Source of the DNA: Sphingobacterium sp.
GTDB taxonomy: Bacteria; Bacteroidota; Bacteroidia; Sphingobacteriales; Sphingobacteriaceae
NCBI GenBank assembly: GCA_031253985.1
Contig: JAIRVH010000099.1
Location: 1-64,000 of the forward strand
Reading direction: 5' to 3'
Length of the DNA: 64,000 nt
In this document: positions 1-9,347 of the stretch, piece after piece
Numbering within the stretch: position 1 is the stretch's first letter
Layout: the number at the start of each line of letters is the position of its first letter
The notes under the pieces: generated by a model
Told to the model about the DNA's origin: nothing
The model's database searches: none
Seen by the model: only the letters and a program-made list of their open reading frames with translations
Translations under genes and position numbers: made by a program

Positions 1-51
1 CGTTTTAATGCTTAGTAAATTGCTACATTTGCCTTATTGCAAATAAAGATT

Positions 52-1245
52 ATGATTGAGAATTCTGAGCCCAAGACATTATCCTTTGATAATACAGAGA
101 TTGCTTTTAAAAGTAAAAGTGATAAGGATTTGGAAAGAGCGTATTGGTTATTCAAAATAATAGCGAATAACTTCTTGACAAAGGTAGGTCCATCGATGAC
201 CAACTTTGCACTGAACATCGGACTACCTATCCAAGGCATCATCCGTAAAACAATCTTCAAACACTTCTGCGGAGGAGAGACCATCGAGGGTTGCGAAACA
301 GCCATCAATGAATTGGGAGAGAACGGTGTAGGCACAATATTGGACTATTCTGTTGAAGGAGAAGAAACTGAAAGTGCATTTGACGCTTGTTGTAACGAAG
401 TACTGCGTACCGTAGTTGCTGCCAGCAAAAACAAGTACATTCCATTCTCCGTATTTAAACCAACAGGCTTGGGTCGATTTGAACTGTTTGAGAAGGTTAA
501 TGCCAAAGAGACGCTAACAGAAAGTGAGCAGGCAGAGTATCAACGTATGCTAGATCGTACAGACCGTATCTGCAACGCCTGTCACGCTGCAGGTGTAAAA
601 GTATTAGTCGATGCTGAGCATTCATGGATTCAAGATGCGATCGATGACATTGCCCGCGAGATGATGGAAAAATACAATATGGAAAAACCGATTGTATATA
701 ATACATACCAATTGTACCGCAGTGATAAGTTAGCTTCTTTGAAAGCTGATTTTGAATATGCGAAAGTAAGAGGTTTTCACATGGGCGCTAAGATCGTACG
801 TGGTGCATATATGGAAATAGAACGTGCCCGTGCAGCTCAAAAAGGTTATCCGGATCCGATCCAACCGAATAAAGAAGCTTCCGATAGAGATTACAATGAG
901 GCCATTGAATTTATATTGGATCATTTGGACAACTTTGGACTTATGGCAGGTACTCATAATGAGGATAGCAGTATGCTATTGGCAAAAGAAATTGACAGAC
1001 GTGGTATCGATAGATCCACTGATCGTATCTTCTTTGCCCAATTATTGGGGATGTCTGACAACCTTAGCTTCAATTTAGCAGCACACGGTTACAATGTAGC
1101 TAAATACATGCCTTATGGACCGGTTAAAGCTGTTATGCCGTACCTTTTCCGTAGAGCACAAGAAAATACATCAGTCGCCGGAGCGACAGGTCGAGAGCTC
1201 GGGCTTTTGATCAAAGAAAAACAAAGAAGAAAAGCTAGTCGATAA
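52..1245 (+). CDS. Proline dehydrogenase family protein
   Basis: ORF 37..1245 read by eye; PRODH-like motifs (LVDAEHSWIQ, NTYQLYR, GAKIVRGAYMEIER, AGTHNEDS, FAQLLGMSDNLSFNLA). First ATG at 52; the ORF-track start at 37 is a TTG. Confidence 0.9.
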   Translation: MIENSEPKTLSFDNTEIAFKSKSDKDLERAYWLFKIIANNFLTKVGPSMTNFALNIGLPIQGIIRKTIFKHFCGGETIEGCETAINELGENGVGTILDYSVEGEETESAFDACCNEVLRTVVAASKNKYIPFSVFKPTGLGRFELFEKVNAKETLTESEQAEYQRMLDRTDRICNACHAAGVKVLVDAEHSWIQDAIDDIAREMMEKYNMEKPIVYNTYQLYRSDKLASLKADFEYAKVRGFHMGAKIVRGAYMEIERARAAQKGYPDPIQPNKEASDRDYNEAIEFILDHLDNFGLMAGTHNEDSSMLLAKEIDRRGIDRSTDRIFFAQLLGMSDNLSFNLAAHGYNVAKYMPYGPVKAVMPYLFRRAQENTSVAGATGRELGLLIKEKQRRKASR

Positions 1246-1260
1246 AGACTAGCTTTTTTT
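1231..1260 (+). terminator. Intrinsic terminator after proline dehydrogenase
   Basis: aaagctagtc-gataaa-gactagcttttttt stem-loop plus T-run, overlapping the stop codon. Confidence 0.8.
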
Positions 1261-1430
1261 ATAGACAGCAGATATCTATTCAATCTGTCTAAAGAGTTTT
1301 CCTCAAACACCTCACAATAAATACCGGACATTTGAGAAACAAAAAGACATTTCAAGCATCCTTTACTCCCACCTATACATTTGGAACAACCTAATTACAA
1401 AATCATTCCAAAATTCTTAAAACTATTATT

Positions 1431-1438
1431 TATGTTTG
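1431..1438 (+). promoter_or_regulatory. Putative Bacteroidota -7 box (TATGTTTG)
   Basis: TAnnTTTG match about 70 nt upstream of the acyl-CoA synthetase ATG. Confidence 0.5.
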
Positions 1439-1509
1439 CAAACTTTTCCCTTAAAACAGAGTTCATAGTGGAAGGGTGCTCCCCGCGAGCTTAAAAGAAT
1501 ACATTTGAA

Positions 1510-3288
1510 ATGGAGGAAAAACTTAGATTATTTGATCTTGCACGTCAACAGATGGGCAAATACCCCAACCTTGACATATTTGCACACAAAATAGACGGCA
1601 AGTGGAATTACATCAAAACAGCAGATTTTCTTGAGCAAGTAGACAATCTCTCCAAAGGTTTGATTGAACTCGGTGTAAAACCCAGCGAAAAAGTTGGTCT
1701 CATTGCAGGCAGTAGCATGGAATGGCATCTGATTGATTTTGCAATCCAGCAAATTGGTGCAGTGGTGGTTGCCATCTATCCTAATATTACAGATACAGAC
1801 TACCAGTATATATTTAATGATGCTGAAATCAGGGTTTGTATAGTCAGCAATAAAAGCTTGTACGACCGCCTAATGAACTTAACGGATTCAATCTATACAT
1901 TAAAGTACATTTTTTGCATCGCGGATCAGGAAGGAACACGCAGCTGGAAAGAACTCAATGAGATAGGCTCAAATTGCTCATCCGAAAAACTAACACTACT
2001 ACGGGATCAGGTTAAACCTGAAGATCTAGCTACATTGATTTACACTTCCGGAACAACGGGCAAACCAAAGGGTGTTATGCTCTCGCATAATAATATATTT
2101 TCCAATGTATTGGGTGCCGCAGAAATCACTCCCTGTAAGGCATACGACCGAGGGCTAACATTTCTCCCTCCTTGTCATGCCTACGAACGCATGGTCTTAT
2201 ATACGTATATGTACCTTGGTTTTACCATCTATATTGCAGAATCTTTTGATAAAATTGGCGATAATCTAAGAGAAGTAAAACCCCATATCATGACCGTTGT
2301 CCCCCGTATTCTTGAGAAAGTCTACGAGAAAATAATGAAGACAGGCCATGATCTCACCGGCTTCAAGAGAAAGGTATTTGACTGGGCAGTTTCCATTGCA
2401 GAAGAATATGATCCCAATCCCAAGAAAAGGAGCTTTGCTTATAATGTCAAATTGAAACTGGCCAAACAGCTTGTACTCAATAAATGGTACGAAGCACTAG
2501 GCGGAGAACTGCTCACCGTCGCTTCAGGATCGGCTTCCCTACATAGTAAATTAACACGTGCTTTCCTAGCTGCTGGTATCCCATTATATGAAGGATATGG
2601 TATGACCGAGGCCTCGCCATTAATTTCCGTCAATCACTACATCAAAGGAATACGTATAGGAACTGTTGGACTTCCCGTCCGTTTTGTCGAAATAAAACTA
2701 GCTGAAGACGGCGAAATACTGGTTAAAGGTCCTAACGTCATGATGGGATATTATAAAAATAAGGCCGAAACGGATAAAACCATTATCGATGGATGGCTGC
2801 ATACTGGTGATATCGGCAAATGGGAAGACGAGAAATTCTTGAAAATCATCGACCGAAAAAAAGAAATGTTCAAGATTTCCGGTGGAAAGTATGTCATTCC
2901 TCAGCCGATTGAAACGAAACTCGTTGAATCTAAATTTATTGAACAGGCAATGGTTATTGGTGACGGAATGAAATTTGCCTCTGCCTTTATTGTTCCAAAC
3001 TATGCTCATTTGTTAGACTGGGCCAGAACAGACGCTCCTGAACTTGCAACTATGACGAAGGATGATTTTCTGACTGACCCTGCAATTGTTAAAAAAGTCA
3101 ATCAGGAGGTACGTCGTGCAAACCAGCATTTCGGCAACTGGGAGCAGATAAAAAAACCAATTATTTTAAGAGACGAATTTACTATTGAGAATGGGGAATT
3201 AACGCCGACATTGAAAATGAAACGGAAAGTAATTCTCGAGCACCATCAGGAGGAGTTCAACAACCTCTATCAAATGGAAATTGACTAA
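1510..3288 (+). CDS. Long-chain fatty acid--CoA ligase / AMP-dependent synthetase
   Basis: AMP-binding signature LIYTSGTTGKPKGVMLSH, YGMTEASP, GWLHTGDIG, IDRKKEMFKISGGKYV. Confidence 0.93.
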   Translation: MEEKLRLFDLARQQMGKYPNLDIFAHKIDGKWNYIKTADFLEQVDNLSKGLIELGVKPSEKVGLIAGSSMEWHLIDFAIQQIGAVVVAIYPNITDTDYQYIFNDAEIRVCIVSNKSLYDRLMNLTDSIYTLKYIFCIADQEGTRSWKELNEIGSNCSSEKLTLLRDQVKPEDLATLIYTSGTTGKPKGVMLSHNNIFSNVLGAAEITPCKAYDRGLTFLPPCHAYERMVLYTYMYLGFTIYIAESFDKIGDNLREVKPHIMTVVPRILEKVYEKIMKTGHDLTGFKRKVFDWAVSIAEEYDPNPKKRSFAYNVKLKLAKQLVLNKWYEALGGELLTVASGSASLHSKLTRAFLAAGIPLYEGYGMTEASPLISVNHYIKGIRIGTVGLPVRFVEIKLAEDGEILVKGPNVMMGYYKNKAETDKTIIDGWLHTGDIGKWEDEKFLKIIDRKKEMFKISGGKYVIPQPIETKLVESKFIEQAMVIGDGMKFASAFIVPNYAHLLDWARTDAPELATMTKDDFLTDPAIVKKVNQEVRRANQHFGNWEQIKKPIILRDEFTIENGELTPTLKMKRKVILEHHQEEFNNLYQMEID

Positions 3289-3342
3289 CTGTCAACAAAG
3301 TAAAATTTTAACACTGCAGCTTAGTATTATTACGAGTAAAAA

Positions 3343-3918
3343 ATGAAATTATTAAAAGATAGAATCCTTCATGACGGTAAAAGTCTTGAAGGCGGCATAC
3401 TTAAAGTGGACAACTTCATCAATCACCAAATGGATCCTGTATTGATGAAATCTATTGCGGTTGAATTTGTGCGTCGCTTTGCAGACTTACCAATTAATAA
3501 AATTATCACGATTGAAGCTAGTGGTATTGCTCCGGCCATTATGCTTGGGTATCTCCTGGAACTTCCGGTTGTATTTGTTAAGAAGGCAAAACCCACCACT
3601 ATGGCTGCTATGTATGTAAGCCAGGTGCATTCTTTTACTAAAAATAGAACCTACGACATCTGTGTAAGTAAAGAATTTCTTGCACCTGGAGACAATGTTC
3701 TTTTCATAGATGACTTTTTAGCGAATGGAAATGCCGCATTTGGCATGCTTGATTTGGTCAAGCAATCAGGAGCATCATTGCTCGGCATGGGATTTATTAT
3801 CGAAAAATCTTTTCAGGAAGGTGGCAAGCGATTGAGAGAATTAACTGATTTAAGGATCGTATCTTTAGCACGGATCAAATCACTTGAAGTCGATAAAGTC
3901 AGTTTCGAAGAAGACTAA
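3343..3918 (+). CDS. xpt: Xanthine phosphoribosyltransferase
   Basis: 191 aa; [32 protein letters not shown] and PRPP motif [13 protein letters not shown] typical of Xpt. Confidence 0.93.
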   Translation: MKLLKDRILHDGKSLEGGILKVDNFINHQMDPVLMKSIAVEFVRRFADLPINKIITIEASGIAPAIMLGYLLELPVVFVKKAKPTTMAAMYVSQVHSFTKNRTYDICVSKEFLAPGDNVLFIDDFLANGNAAFGMLDLVKQSGASLLGMGFIIEKSFQEGGKRLRELTDLRIVSLARIKSLEVDKVSFEED

Positions 3919-3927
3919 AAGAAAAAT

Positions 3928-3962
3928 AAAAGCCTCATCTTCATAAAGATTGAGGCTTTTTT
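3928..3962 (+). terminator. Intrinsic terminator after xpt
   Basis: aaaagcctcatctt-cataa-agattgaggctttttt. Confidence 0.8.
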
Positions 3963-3987
3963 ATTCAAACAACAAGATAAATTCTTT

Positions 3988-4473
3988 CTAATCCCAACGG
4001 TAGTCGTTGTAAAAATCTTCCGGATGTCTACTGATCGGCACTTCTTTAACAACGCGAATATTAGCTGCCCCCAAATTGACATTCAGCATAAATGAAGGTA
4101 CATTTGCTGAAAAATTCCAACGACCATTCCGCATATATACATAACCACCTCTATATGGATCGTAAAATGTTTTATAGTCTCTAAAGTATACATGGTGTCT
4201 ACTATCGTAACGATGTGCACTTGCCCAAGCCGGCGCCCCATGACGGTATCCTTTTCGATAGGACTTTGCAACTTCTTTATGATATTTACGATCTTCTTTC
4301 TCGCGTTTTTCTAGATACTTTCTATATTCTTTATCCCTTTTCTCTTCATATTTTCTACGCTCTTTGTCCTGTTTCCATTCTCTTTCATGTCCACGATGTT
4401 GAGCTGAGGATTGTTGGGGAGCCATGAAGACCAAACCGCCAATTGCCAACGCGAAGTATATCATCTTTCTCAT
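3988..4473 (-). CDS. Secreted, highly charged hypothetical protein
   Basis: Signal peptide (MRKMIYFALAIGGLVFMAPQQSSAQ) followed by a K/E/R/Y-rich repetitive segment (RRKYEEKRDKEYRKYLEKREKEDRKYHKE). Confidence 0.7.
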   Translation of the reverse strand: MRKMIYFALAIGGLVFMAPQQSSAQHRGHEREWKQDKERRKYEEKRDKEYRKYLEKREKEDRKYHKEVAKSYRKGYRHGAPAWASAHRYDSRHHVYFRDYKTFYDPYRGGYVYMRNGRWNFSANVPSFMLNVNLGAANIRVVKEVPISRHPEDFYNDYRWD

Positions 4474-4641
4474 AACAGTATAATTTAAATTTAAAAATCA
4501 ACCATGTCCGGCTCGTGTTTTAATCTCGTTTTTCACAAGCGCTTCTATGGGTATGACTTCAATGTTTGAACAAAGGTTTAATCGATCACACCGAATTTAA
4601 TTTGTCCCGCAATATATAGAATCCATTACTTCAATTTAATG

Positions 4642-4649
4642 TATCTTTG
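4642..4649 (+). promoter_or_regulatory. Putative -7 box (TATCTTTG) of mnmE
   Basis: TAnnTTTG ending 4 nt before the ATG at 4654. Confidence 0.55.
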
Positions 4650-4653
4650 CAGC

Positions 4654-6033
4654 ATGTCAAATACGGGATATATCACTGAAGATACCATTGTTGCATTAGC
4701 GACATCTTCCGGAACAAATGGAGCAATTGCGGTCATACGCGTTTCGGGTCAGCATGCCATAAAAATTACAAACGAAATATTTAAAGGAAAGAACCTGCTT
4801 CAACAAGCATCTCATACGATTCATTTTGGAACCATACGCGATGGTGAAGAAATTATCGATGAAGTACTTGTTTCTTTATTTGTAGCCCCGAACTCCTATA
4901 CCAGAGAAAATTCGGTAGAAATATCAACGCATAACTCCAAATACATTATCGAAAGAGTTGTTAGCTTACTGATCAAAAAAGGAGCACGTGCTGCTCGTCC
5001 GGGGGAATTTACCTTACGTGCCTTCCTCAACGGAGGAATGGATCTATCTCAGGCGGAAGCAGTAGCCGATTTAATTGCATCCAATTCAGCAGCCTCCCAC
5101 CAAGTGGCGATGCAGCAGATGCGGGGCGGTTTTTCCAATCAGCTTAAATCCCTTCGTGAAGATCTCATTCACTTTGCTTCACTTATTGAGTTAGAGCTTG
5201 ATTTTTCGGAAGAAGATGTGGAATTTGCAAACAGAGATCAACTTAAAAATCTAATCAATAAAATACAGGTCATTGTTCAAAAATTAGTGCAATCTTTTGA
5301 ACAGGGGAATGTCTTGAAAAATGGTGTCCCTGTCGTTATTGCGGGAAAACCTAATGTTGGAAAGTCAACCCTATTGAACGCTTTCTTAAACGAAGAACGG
5401 GCTATTGTTTCCGACATTGCAGGAACCACCCGCGACACCATTGAGGATGAAATTAATATTCATGGTGTCACATTTCGATTTATTGATACTGCAGGTATAC
5501 GGGAAACCGCAGATGTGATCGAAGCCAAAGGAGTTGAACGTACGCGCGAAAAGATGAAACAGGCGCGATTGATTATTTACCTTTTCGATCCAACGCAGGA
5601 CAAAGTTGAAGAAGTACAGTCTCAATTACCGGAAATTGAGAACCTCCACATTCCGTTTGTCACCATTATTAATAAATCTGATCTACTTTCTGAGGAGCAG
5701 AAAGCAGCTTATCACGTCCTCAATCCACTTTATATTTCAGCAAAACAACAGACCGGTGTCGAAGAATTGAAGGATGAACTGATCAATCGGGTACAATTAG
5801 GAAATCTCAATACGGATGATGTCATGGTGACCAATATTCGTCACGTGGAAGCGCTGCAAAAAACGGCAGATTCGCTAGAACGTGTTATATATGGTATCGA
5901 CAATCCGGTCACTTCAGATTTTCTAGCCATGGATATTCGTCAAGCCTTATATCATCTTGGTGAAATTACAGGCAGTGTCTCTACAGACGATTTATTGGAT
6001 AATATCTTTTCAAAGTTCTGTATCGGCAAGTAA
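4654..6033 (+). CDS. mnmE: tRNA uridine-5-carboxymethylaminomethyl(34) synthesis GTPase MnmE
   Basis: DTIVALATSSGTNGAIAVIRVSG N-terminus, G1 GKPNVGKSTLLN, DIAGTTRD, DTAGIRET, NKSD, C-terminal FCIGK. Start set at 4654 rather than ORF-track 4639. Confidence 0.97.
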   Translation: MSNTGYITEDTIVALATSSGTNGAIAVIRVSGQHAIKITNEIFKGKNLLQQASHTIHFGTIRDGEEIIDEVLVSLFVAPNSYTRENSVEISTHNSKYIIERVVSLLIKKGARAARPGEFTLRAFLNGGMDLSQAEAVADLIASNSAASHQVAMQQMRGGFSNQLKSLREDLIHFASLIELELDFSEEDVEFANRDQLKNLINKIQVIVQKLVQSFEQGNVLKNGVPVVIAGKPNVGKSTLLNAFLNEERAIVSDIAGTTRDTIEDEINIHGVTFRFIDTAGIRETADVIEAKGVERTREKMKQARLIIYLFDPTQDKVEEVQSQLPEIENLHIPFVTIINKSDLLSEEQKAAYHVLNPLYISAKQQTGVEELKDELINRVQLGNLNTDDVMVTNIRHVEALQKTADSLERVIYGIDNPVTSDFLAMDIRQALYHLGEITGSVSTDDLLDNIFSKFCIGK

Positions 6034-6052
6034 CTCCGAGAAAAAGAATACC

Positions 6053-6090
6053 AACCACCTTCTGCCCCAAAAACTCAGAAGGTGGTTTAT
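6053..6090 (+). terminator. Putative terminator after mnmE
   Basis: aaccaccttctg ... cagaaggtggttta, 12-bp perfect stem. Confidence 0.6.
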
Positions 6091-6290
6091 TGGTATTGAC
6101 GACTTCTTATCTCCTACTGCTTTTATTGAAATCAGTTTCGTAAAATCTAGTAGTTCGAACAACTTCTACTCTTTTCACAAACGATTAAATCCAAATAATT
6201 TCGGTACTCTCCACAATTGTGATTTTAAGTTCAGCTTATCACAATGTTGATATCATCTCCCAATATAAAACCGGAATAGCCCCATTCTTA

Positions 6291-6348
6291 TAGGGGTATA
6301 GCAGGGATATAACAGGGGTAACACCCCTGCTATACCCCTGTTACCCCC
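6291..6348. repeat. Compact inverted cluster of about 10-bp AGGGGTATAGC / AGGGGTAAC units
   Basis: Arms aggggtatagcaggg (6292-6306) and ccctgctatacccct (6325-6339); also aacaggggta (6311-6320) with tacccctgtt (6333-6342). Confidence 0.75.
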
Positions 6349-6630
6349 TTGTAAACCCCATGCTAATACAAGACTTGATATTAAACATTTATTATCTGTG
6401 TACTAATCGAAGAAAAATCAGTTTTACAATGAAGGAATTTCGAAAGATTGACATTAATTACCAATGAAATAGCCTTATTCAAACAGTTACTAGACAAAAA
6501 ATTATAAAGACCAGATTTTAGACCTGACTGATAGCCCTTTATTTGTCCTCGAAACCGCAGTAGAAGATATGGGCGGGAAATAGACTTATTTAAGAAAGAA
6601 ATGGATAAAATAAAAAAACTAGCTTTCCTT

Positions 6631-7221
6631 TTACTGAAATTGCTTAGGCCTGTCTTTTTCTGCTGCTTTTGCTGCAATCTCATCAATGCGCCTTTTGCGG
6701 GTATCCGGTCTTTTGGCGAGAACAATCCACTGCAGCATCATTTTTTTGACAGATTTACTCAATCCAAGAAAATAATCTTTCGAACCTTGATAAACCTGAA
6801 ATGCCTCGTCAAGATCCGTGGGAATAATTAATTCTTCCACACTATCCAAAATAGACCAGGAGCCATTTTCTTTTGCAGTTTTAATGACCTCATGCCCTGC
6901 TGGCATCATCAAATTATTGTTAATTAATTTCTGGACTTTCTCCTTATTAATTTTAGACCAGGTACTTTTTGGCTTTCTCTGGCTAAATAGCTGCATAAAT
7001 GAATACGCATCAATCGGTCTCCTCGTACTATCAATCCAGCCAAAACATAATGCTTCGTCAACAAGTTCAGTCCAGCTAATGACTGGTAAATTTGACTTTT
7101 TTGTATTGCAGATCACCCAAATAGATTTCGCTATACGATGATTGTTTTGGAGCCAAAGCCGCCACTCTTCCTTAGTATTCAGGTAAATAGTGATTCTCTC
7201 CGCCGAATTCTGTTTGATCAT
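6631..7221 (-). CDS. YdeI/OmpD-associated family protein
   Basis: LWLQNNHRIAKSIWV, DEALCFGWIDSTRRPID, F-x-QRKPKSTWSKIN motifs of the YdeI family. Confidence 0.88.
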   Translation of the reverse strand: MIKQNSAERITIYLNTKEEWRLWLQNNHRIAKSIWVICNTKKSNLPVISWTELVDEALCFGWIDSTRRPIDAYSFMQLFSQRKPKSTWSKINKEKVQKLINNNLMMPAGHEVIKTAKENGSWSILDSVEELIIPTDLDEAFQVYQGSKDYFLGLSKSVKKMMLQWIVLAKRPDTRKRRIDEIAAKAAEKDRPKQFQ

Positions 7222-7373
7222 TTATTTAGTTTTTTAGTCCTTACTGGTATGAATAAAATTTGTCTATTGTGAAAATACGTTTTTTTTGAATACTAGTCAT
7301 CCATGTTCTGCAGAACAACAACGACCAGCTTGTCCTATTGACAAAGTCAAATTATTCAGCAGCATTTTCATTC

Positions 7374-7706
7374 TTAAATTTTAAGAATATATCTTTTGGG
7401 AACTAATAGAAGTATTAAGAGTAGAACAATTTGTATACAGATTACTAAAAACAAAATAGTTTGAGTTCGAAAAGCAAGTTCAGAGACTCGTTTTGCGTTT
7501 CCGCGCCGTAAATCGATCTGATTTTTCAGAACATGCTTTTCACAGCTGTCAATATCAGCCCGCTGCTCTATTTTCCATTTTTCCTCATTTGCCAAATGAT
7601 TATTTTTCGTAGGCACCAAGTCGATAGCGTCGAATAGTGTAAAAAAAAACCAACAACAGCCAATAATGGTAATTAAAGTCAAGCTAATCAGGATTTTCTT
7701 TATCAT
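7374..7706 (-). CDS. Hypothetical small membrane protein (two TM segments)
   Basis: 110 aa with N- and C-terminal hydrophobic segments; overlaps the upstream ORF by about 20 nt. Confidence 0.55.
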   Translation of the reverse strand: MIKKILISLTLITIIGCCWFFFTLFDAIDLVPTKNNHLANEEKWKIEQRADIDSCEKHVLKNQIDLRRGNAKRVSELAFRTQTILFLVICIQIVLLLILLLVPKRYILKI

Positions 7707-7998
7707 ACGTATTTATTTTTGCATTTCGTTTCAAATAATAAGTCCTTAAAAAAATTACGATCAACACAGAAGTTAATCCCGAAACCAGAAAATGCGAAAA
7801 CTGGAAAATAGCTTCACCAAACGCTTTACTGTCGCCAAAACACTGTACTGAGTTTCCCCATATATCTGTGCCCATAGTCCCCTCATAAATACATTTCCGA
7901 CAAGCCCAATATTCGGGAAGTATAATTCCGAGATAAATTGGTAACAAAATACCATAACAAGTAAGAAGAATAATTGTTATTGCACGAATCAATTTCAT
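7684..7998 (-). CDS. Hypothetical membrane protein
   Basis: 104 aa with two hydrophobic segments; translationally overlaps 7374..7706. Confidence 0.55.
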   Translation of the reverse strand: MKLIRAITIILLTCYGILLPIYLGIILPEYWACRKCIYEGTMGTDIWGNSVQCFGDSKAFGEAIFQFSHFLVSGLTSVLIVIFLRTYYLKRNAKINTYDKENPD

Positions 7999-8122
7999 AT
8001 TATCTATATACCTAAACCTTTTATTCGTTAAACACCGCCAATTTACAGTATTACAATATCTAAAAAATCAATAGTTTATATGTGCTGGCAATCATTTATA
8101 ATTCGTTAGCGATCCATCAATT

Positions 8123-8140
8123 TACACAAACGTTTGTGTA
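8123..8140. promoter_or_regulatory. 18-bp perfect palindrome TACACAAACGTTTGTGTA, LacI-family operator-like
   Basis: Self-complementary; central AAACGTTT fits the AANCGNTT core of LacI/GalR-family sites; 168 bp upstream of the metallophosphoesterase. Confidence 0.5.
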
Positions 8141-8307
8141 TTCAATTTACTTGAATCTCTAATTTATTCTCAGTATACTCGTGATAACATTATAATCAAT
8201 TACCCAGAACGGCAGCTCAAAAAATAGACTAAACAGACAGTAAAGCAACATTACCGGAATACTGACTAATATATTCTTATAGAAACATATTTTAAAACGC
8301 TAAAAAA

Positions 8308-9228
8308 ATGAAACAAACCGGTTTAAAAATCAAGCAGAAATGGAAGTTCTTCTCCATATTCATCACTTGCTATTTACCTCACTTATTGAGTATGGCTCAA
8401 TCCAGCACGCCGATTCTCCGTATCGGTATTATGGCCGATATGCAATACGCTGATAAAACAGATCATGGCAGCCGGTTCTACCACAATTCTTTAATGAAAG
8501 TAGATACGGCCGTAGATTTCTTCAATCGCAATAAGGTCGATTTTTCAATGATTCTTGGCGATCTTGTGGATGAAGGGCCAAAAGATCTACCCTTGTTATT
8601 AGAACATCTCTCCCCATTAAAAAAGCCGAAGTATTGTCTACTTGGAAACCACGACTACGTCAACGTATCCAACCCCGATCTATTGCACAGTACTTTTGGC
8701 ATGTCAGATAAATACTACGCATTCACAAAGGGAAAATGGCGATTTGTATTATTAAACACAAATGCACTCAGTGAATATGCCACAACGGCCAATTCAACAG
8801 AGCGGAGCGAATGGAAATTATTGGTCGATAGCCTACAAGCAAATGGAAGAAAAAACACACAGCCCTGGAATGGCGGAGTTGATCATAAACAGCTCTTATG
8901 GCTACAAAACGAACTTGCCCAAGCGCGGAAAAACAAGGAGCATGTAATCGTATTGACACATCATCCATTATTGCCAGAAAATGGCTATGAAACACTCAAT
9001 AACAGACAAGTTCTTGCTATACTCTACAAATTTCCCGAAGTAAAACTGGTGCTTTCAGGGCACAACCATAAAGGCAATTTCGTCCTTTCAAACAATATTC
9101 CTTTTATAACAATGGAGGGTATGATTGAAACTCCTGCCAGCAATGCCTATGGCTTATTGGAACTTTATCCAAAAGAGATCAAAATTAAAGGCCACGGCAG
9201 GCTCACTTCACGAGTTTTTAAGTTTTAA
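8308..9228 (+). CDS. Secreted metallophosphoesterase (calcineurin-like)
   Basis: GIMADMQY, ILGDLVDEG, LLGNHDY, VLTHHPLL, LSGHNHKG. Confidence 0.92.
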   Translation: MKQTGLKIKQKWKFFSIFITCYLPHLLSMAQSSTPILRIGIMADMQYADKTDHGSRFYHNSLMKVDTAVDFFNRNKVDFSMILGDLVDEGPKDLPLLLEHLSPLKKPKYCLLGNHDYVNVSNPDLLHSTFGMSDKYYAFTKGKWRFVLLNTNALSEYATTANSTERSEWKLLVDSLQANGRKNTQPWNGGVDHKQLLWLQNELAQARKNKEHVIVLTHHPLLPENGYETLNNRQVLAILYKFPEVKLVLSGHNHKGNFVLSNNIPFITMEGMIETPASNAYGLLELYPKEIKIKGHGRLTSRVFKF

Positions 9229-9284
9229 TCAAAACAAAGTTCTATCCGGAGATTATTCAAGCTATCGTTAATGACATGAAGATA

Positions 9285-9322
9285 AAACACCCTCAAAAGC
9301 TTTCGCTTTTGAGGGTGTTTTT
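9285..9322. terminator. Intrinsic terminator between convergent genes
   Basis: aaacaccctcaaaagc-tttc-gcttttgagggtgttttttatt. Confidence 0.85.
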
Positions 9323-9347
9323 TATTGAATGGGTTTAGACAAAAATA

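Noticed and set aside
6302-6323. cagggatataacaggggtaac resembles the I-SceI recognition site
   Set aside because: It does not match TAGGGATAACAGGGTAAT exactly and is better explained as part of the local inverted unit cluster.
6381-6725. 114-aa minus-strand ORF after mnmE
   Set aside because: Overlaps the YdeI-family gene end and has no recognisable features; probably chance.
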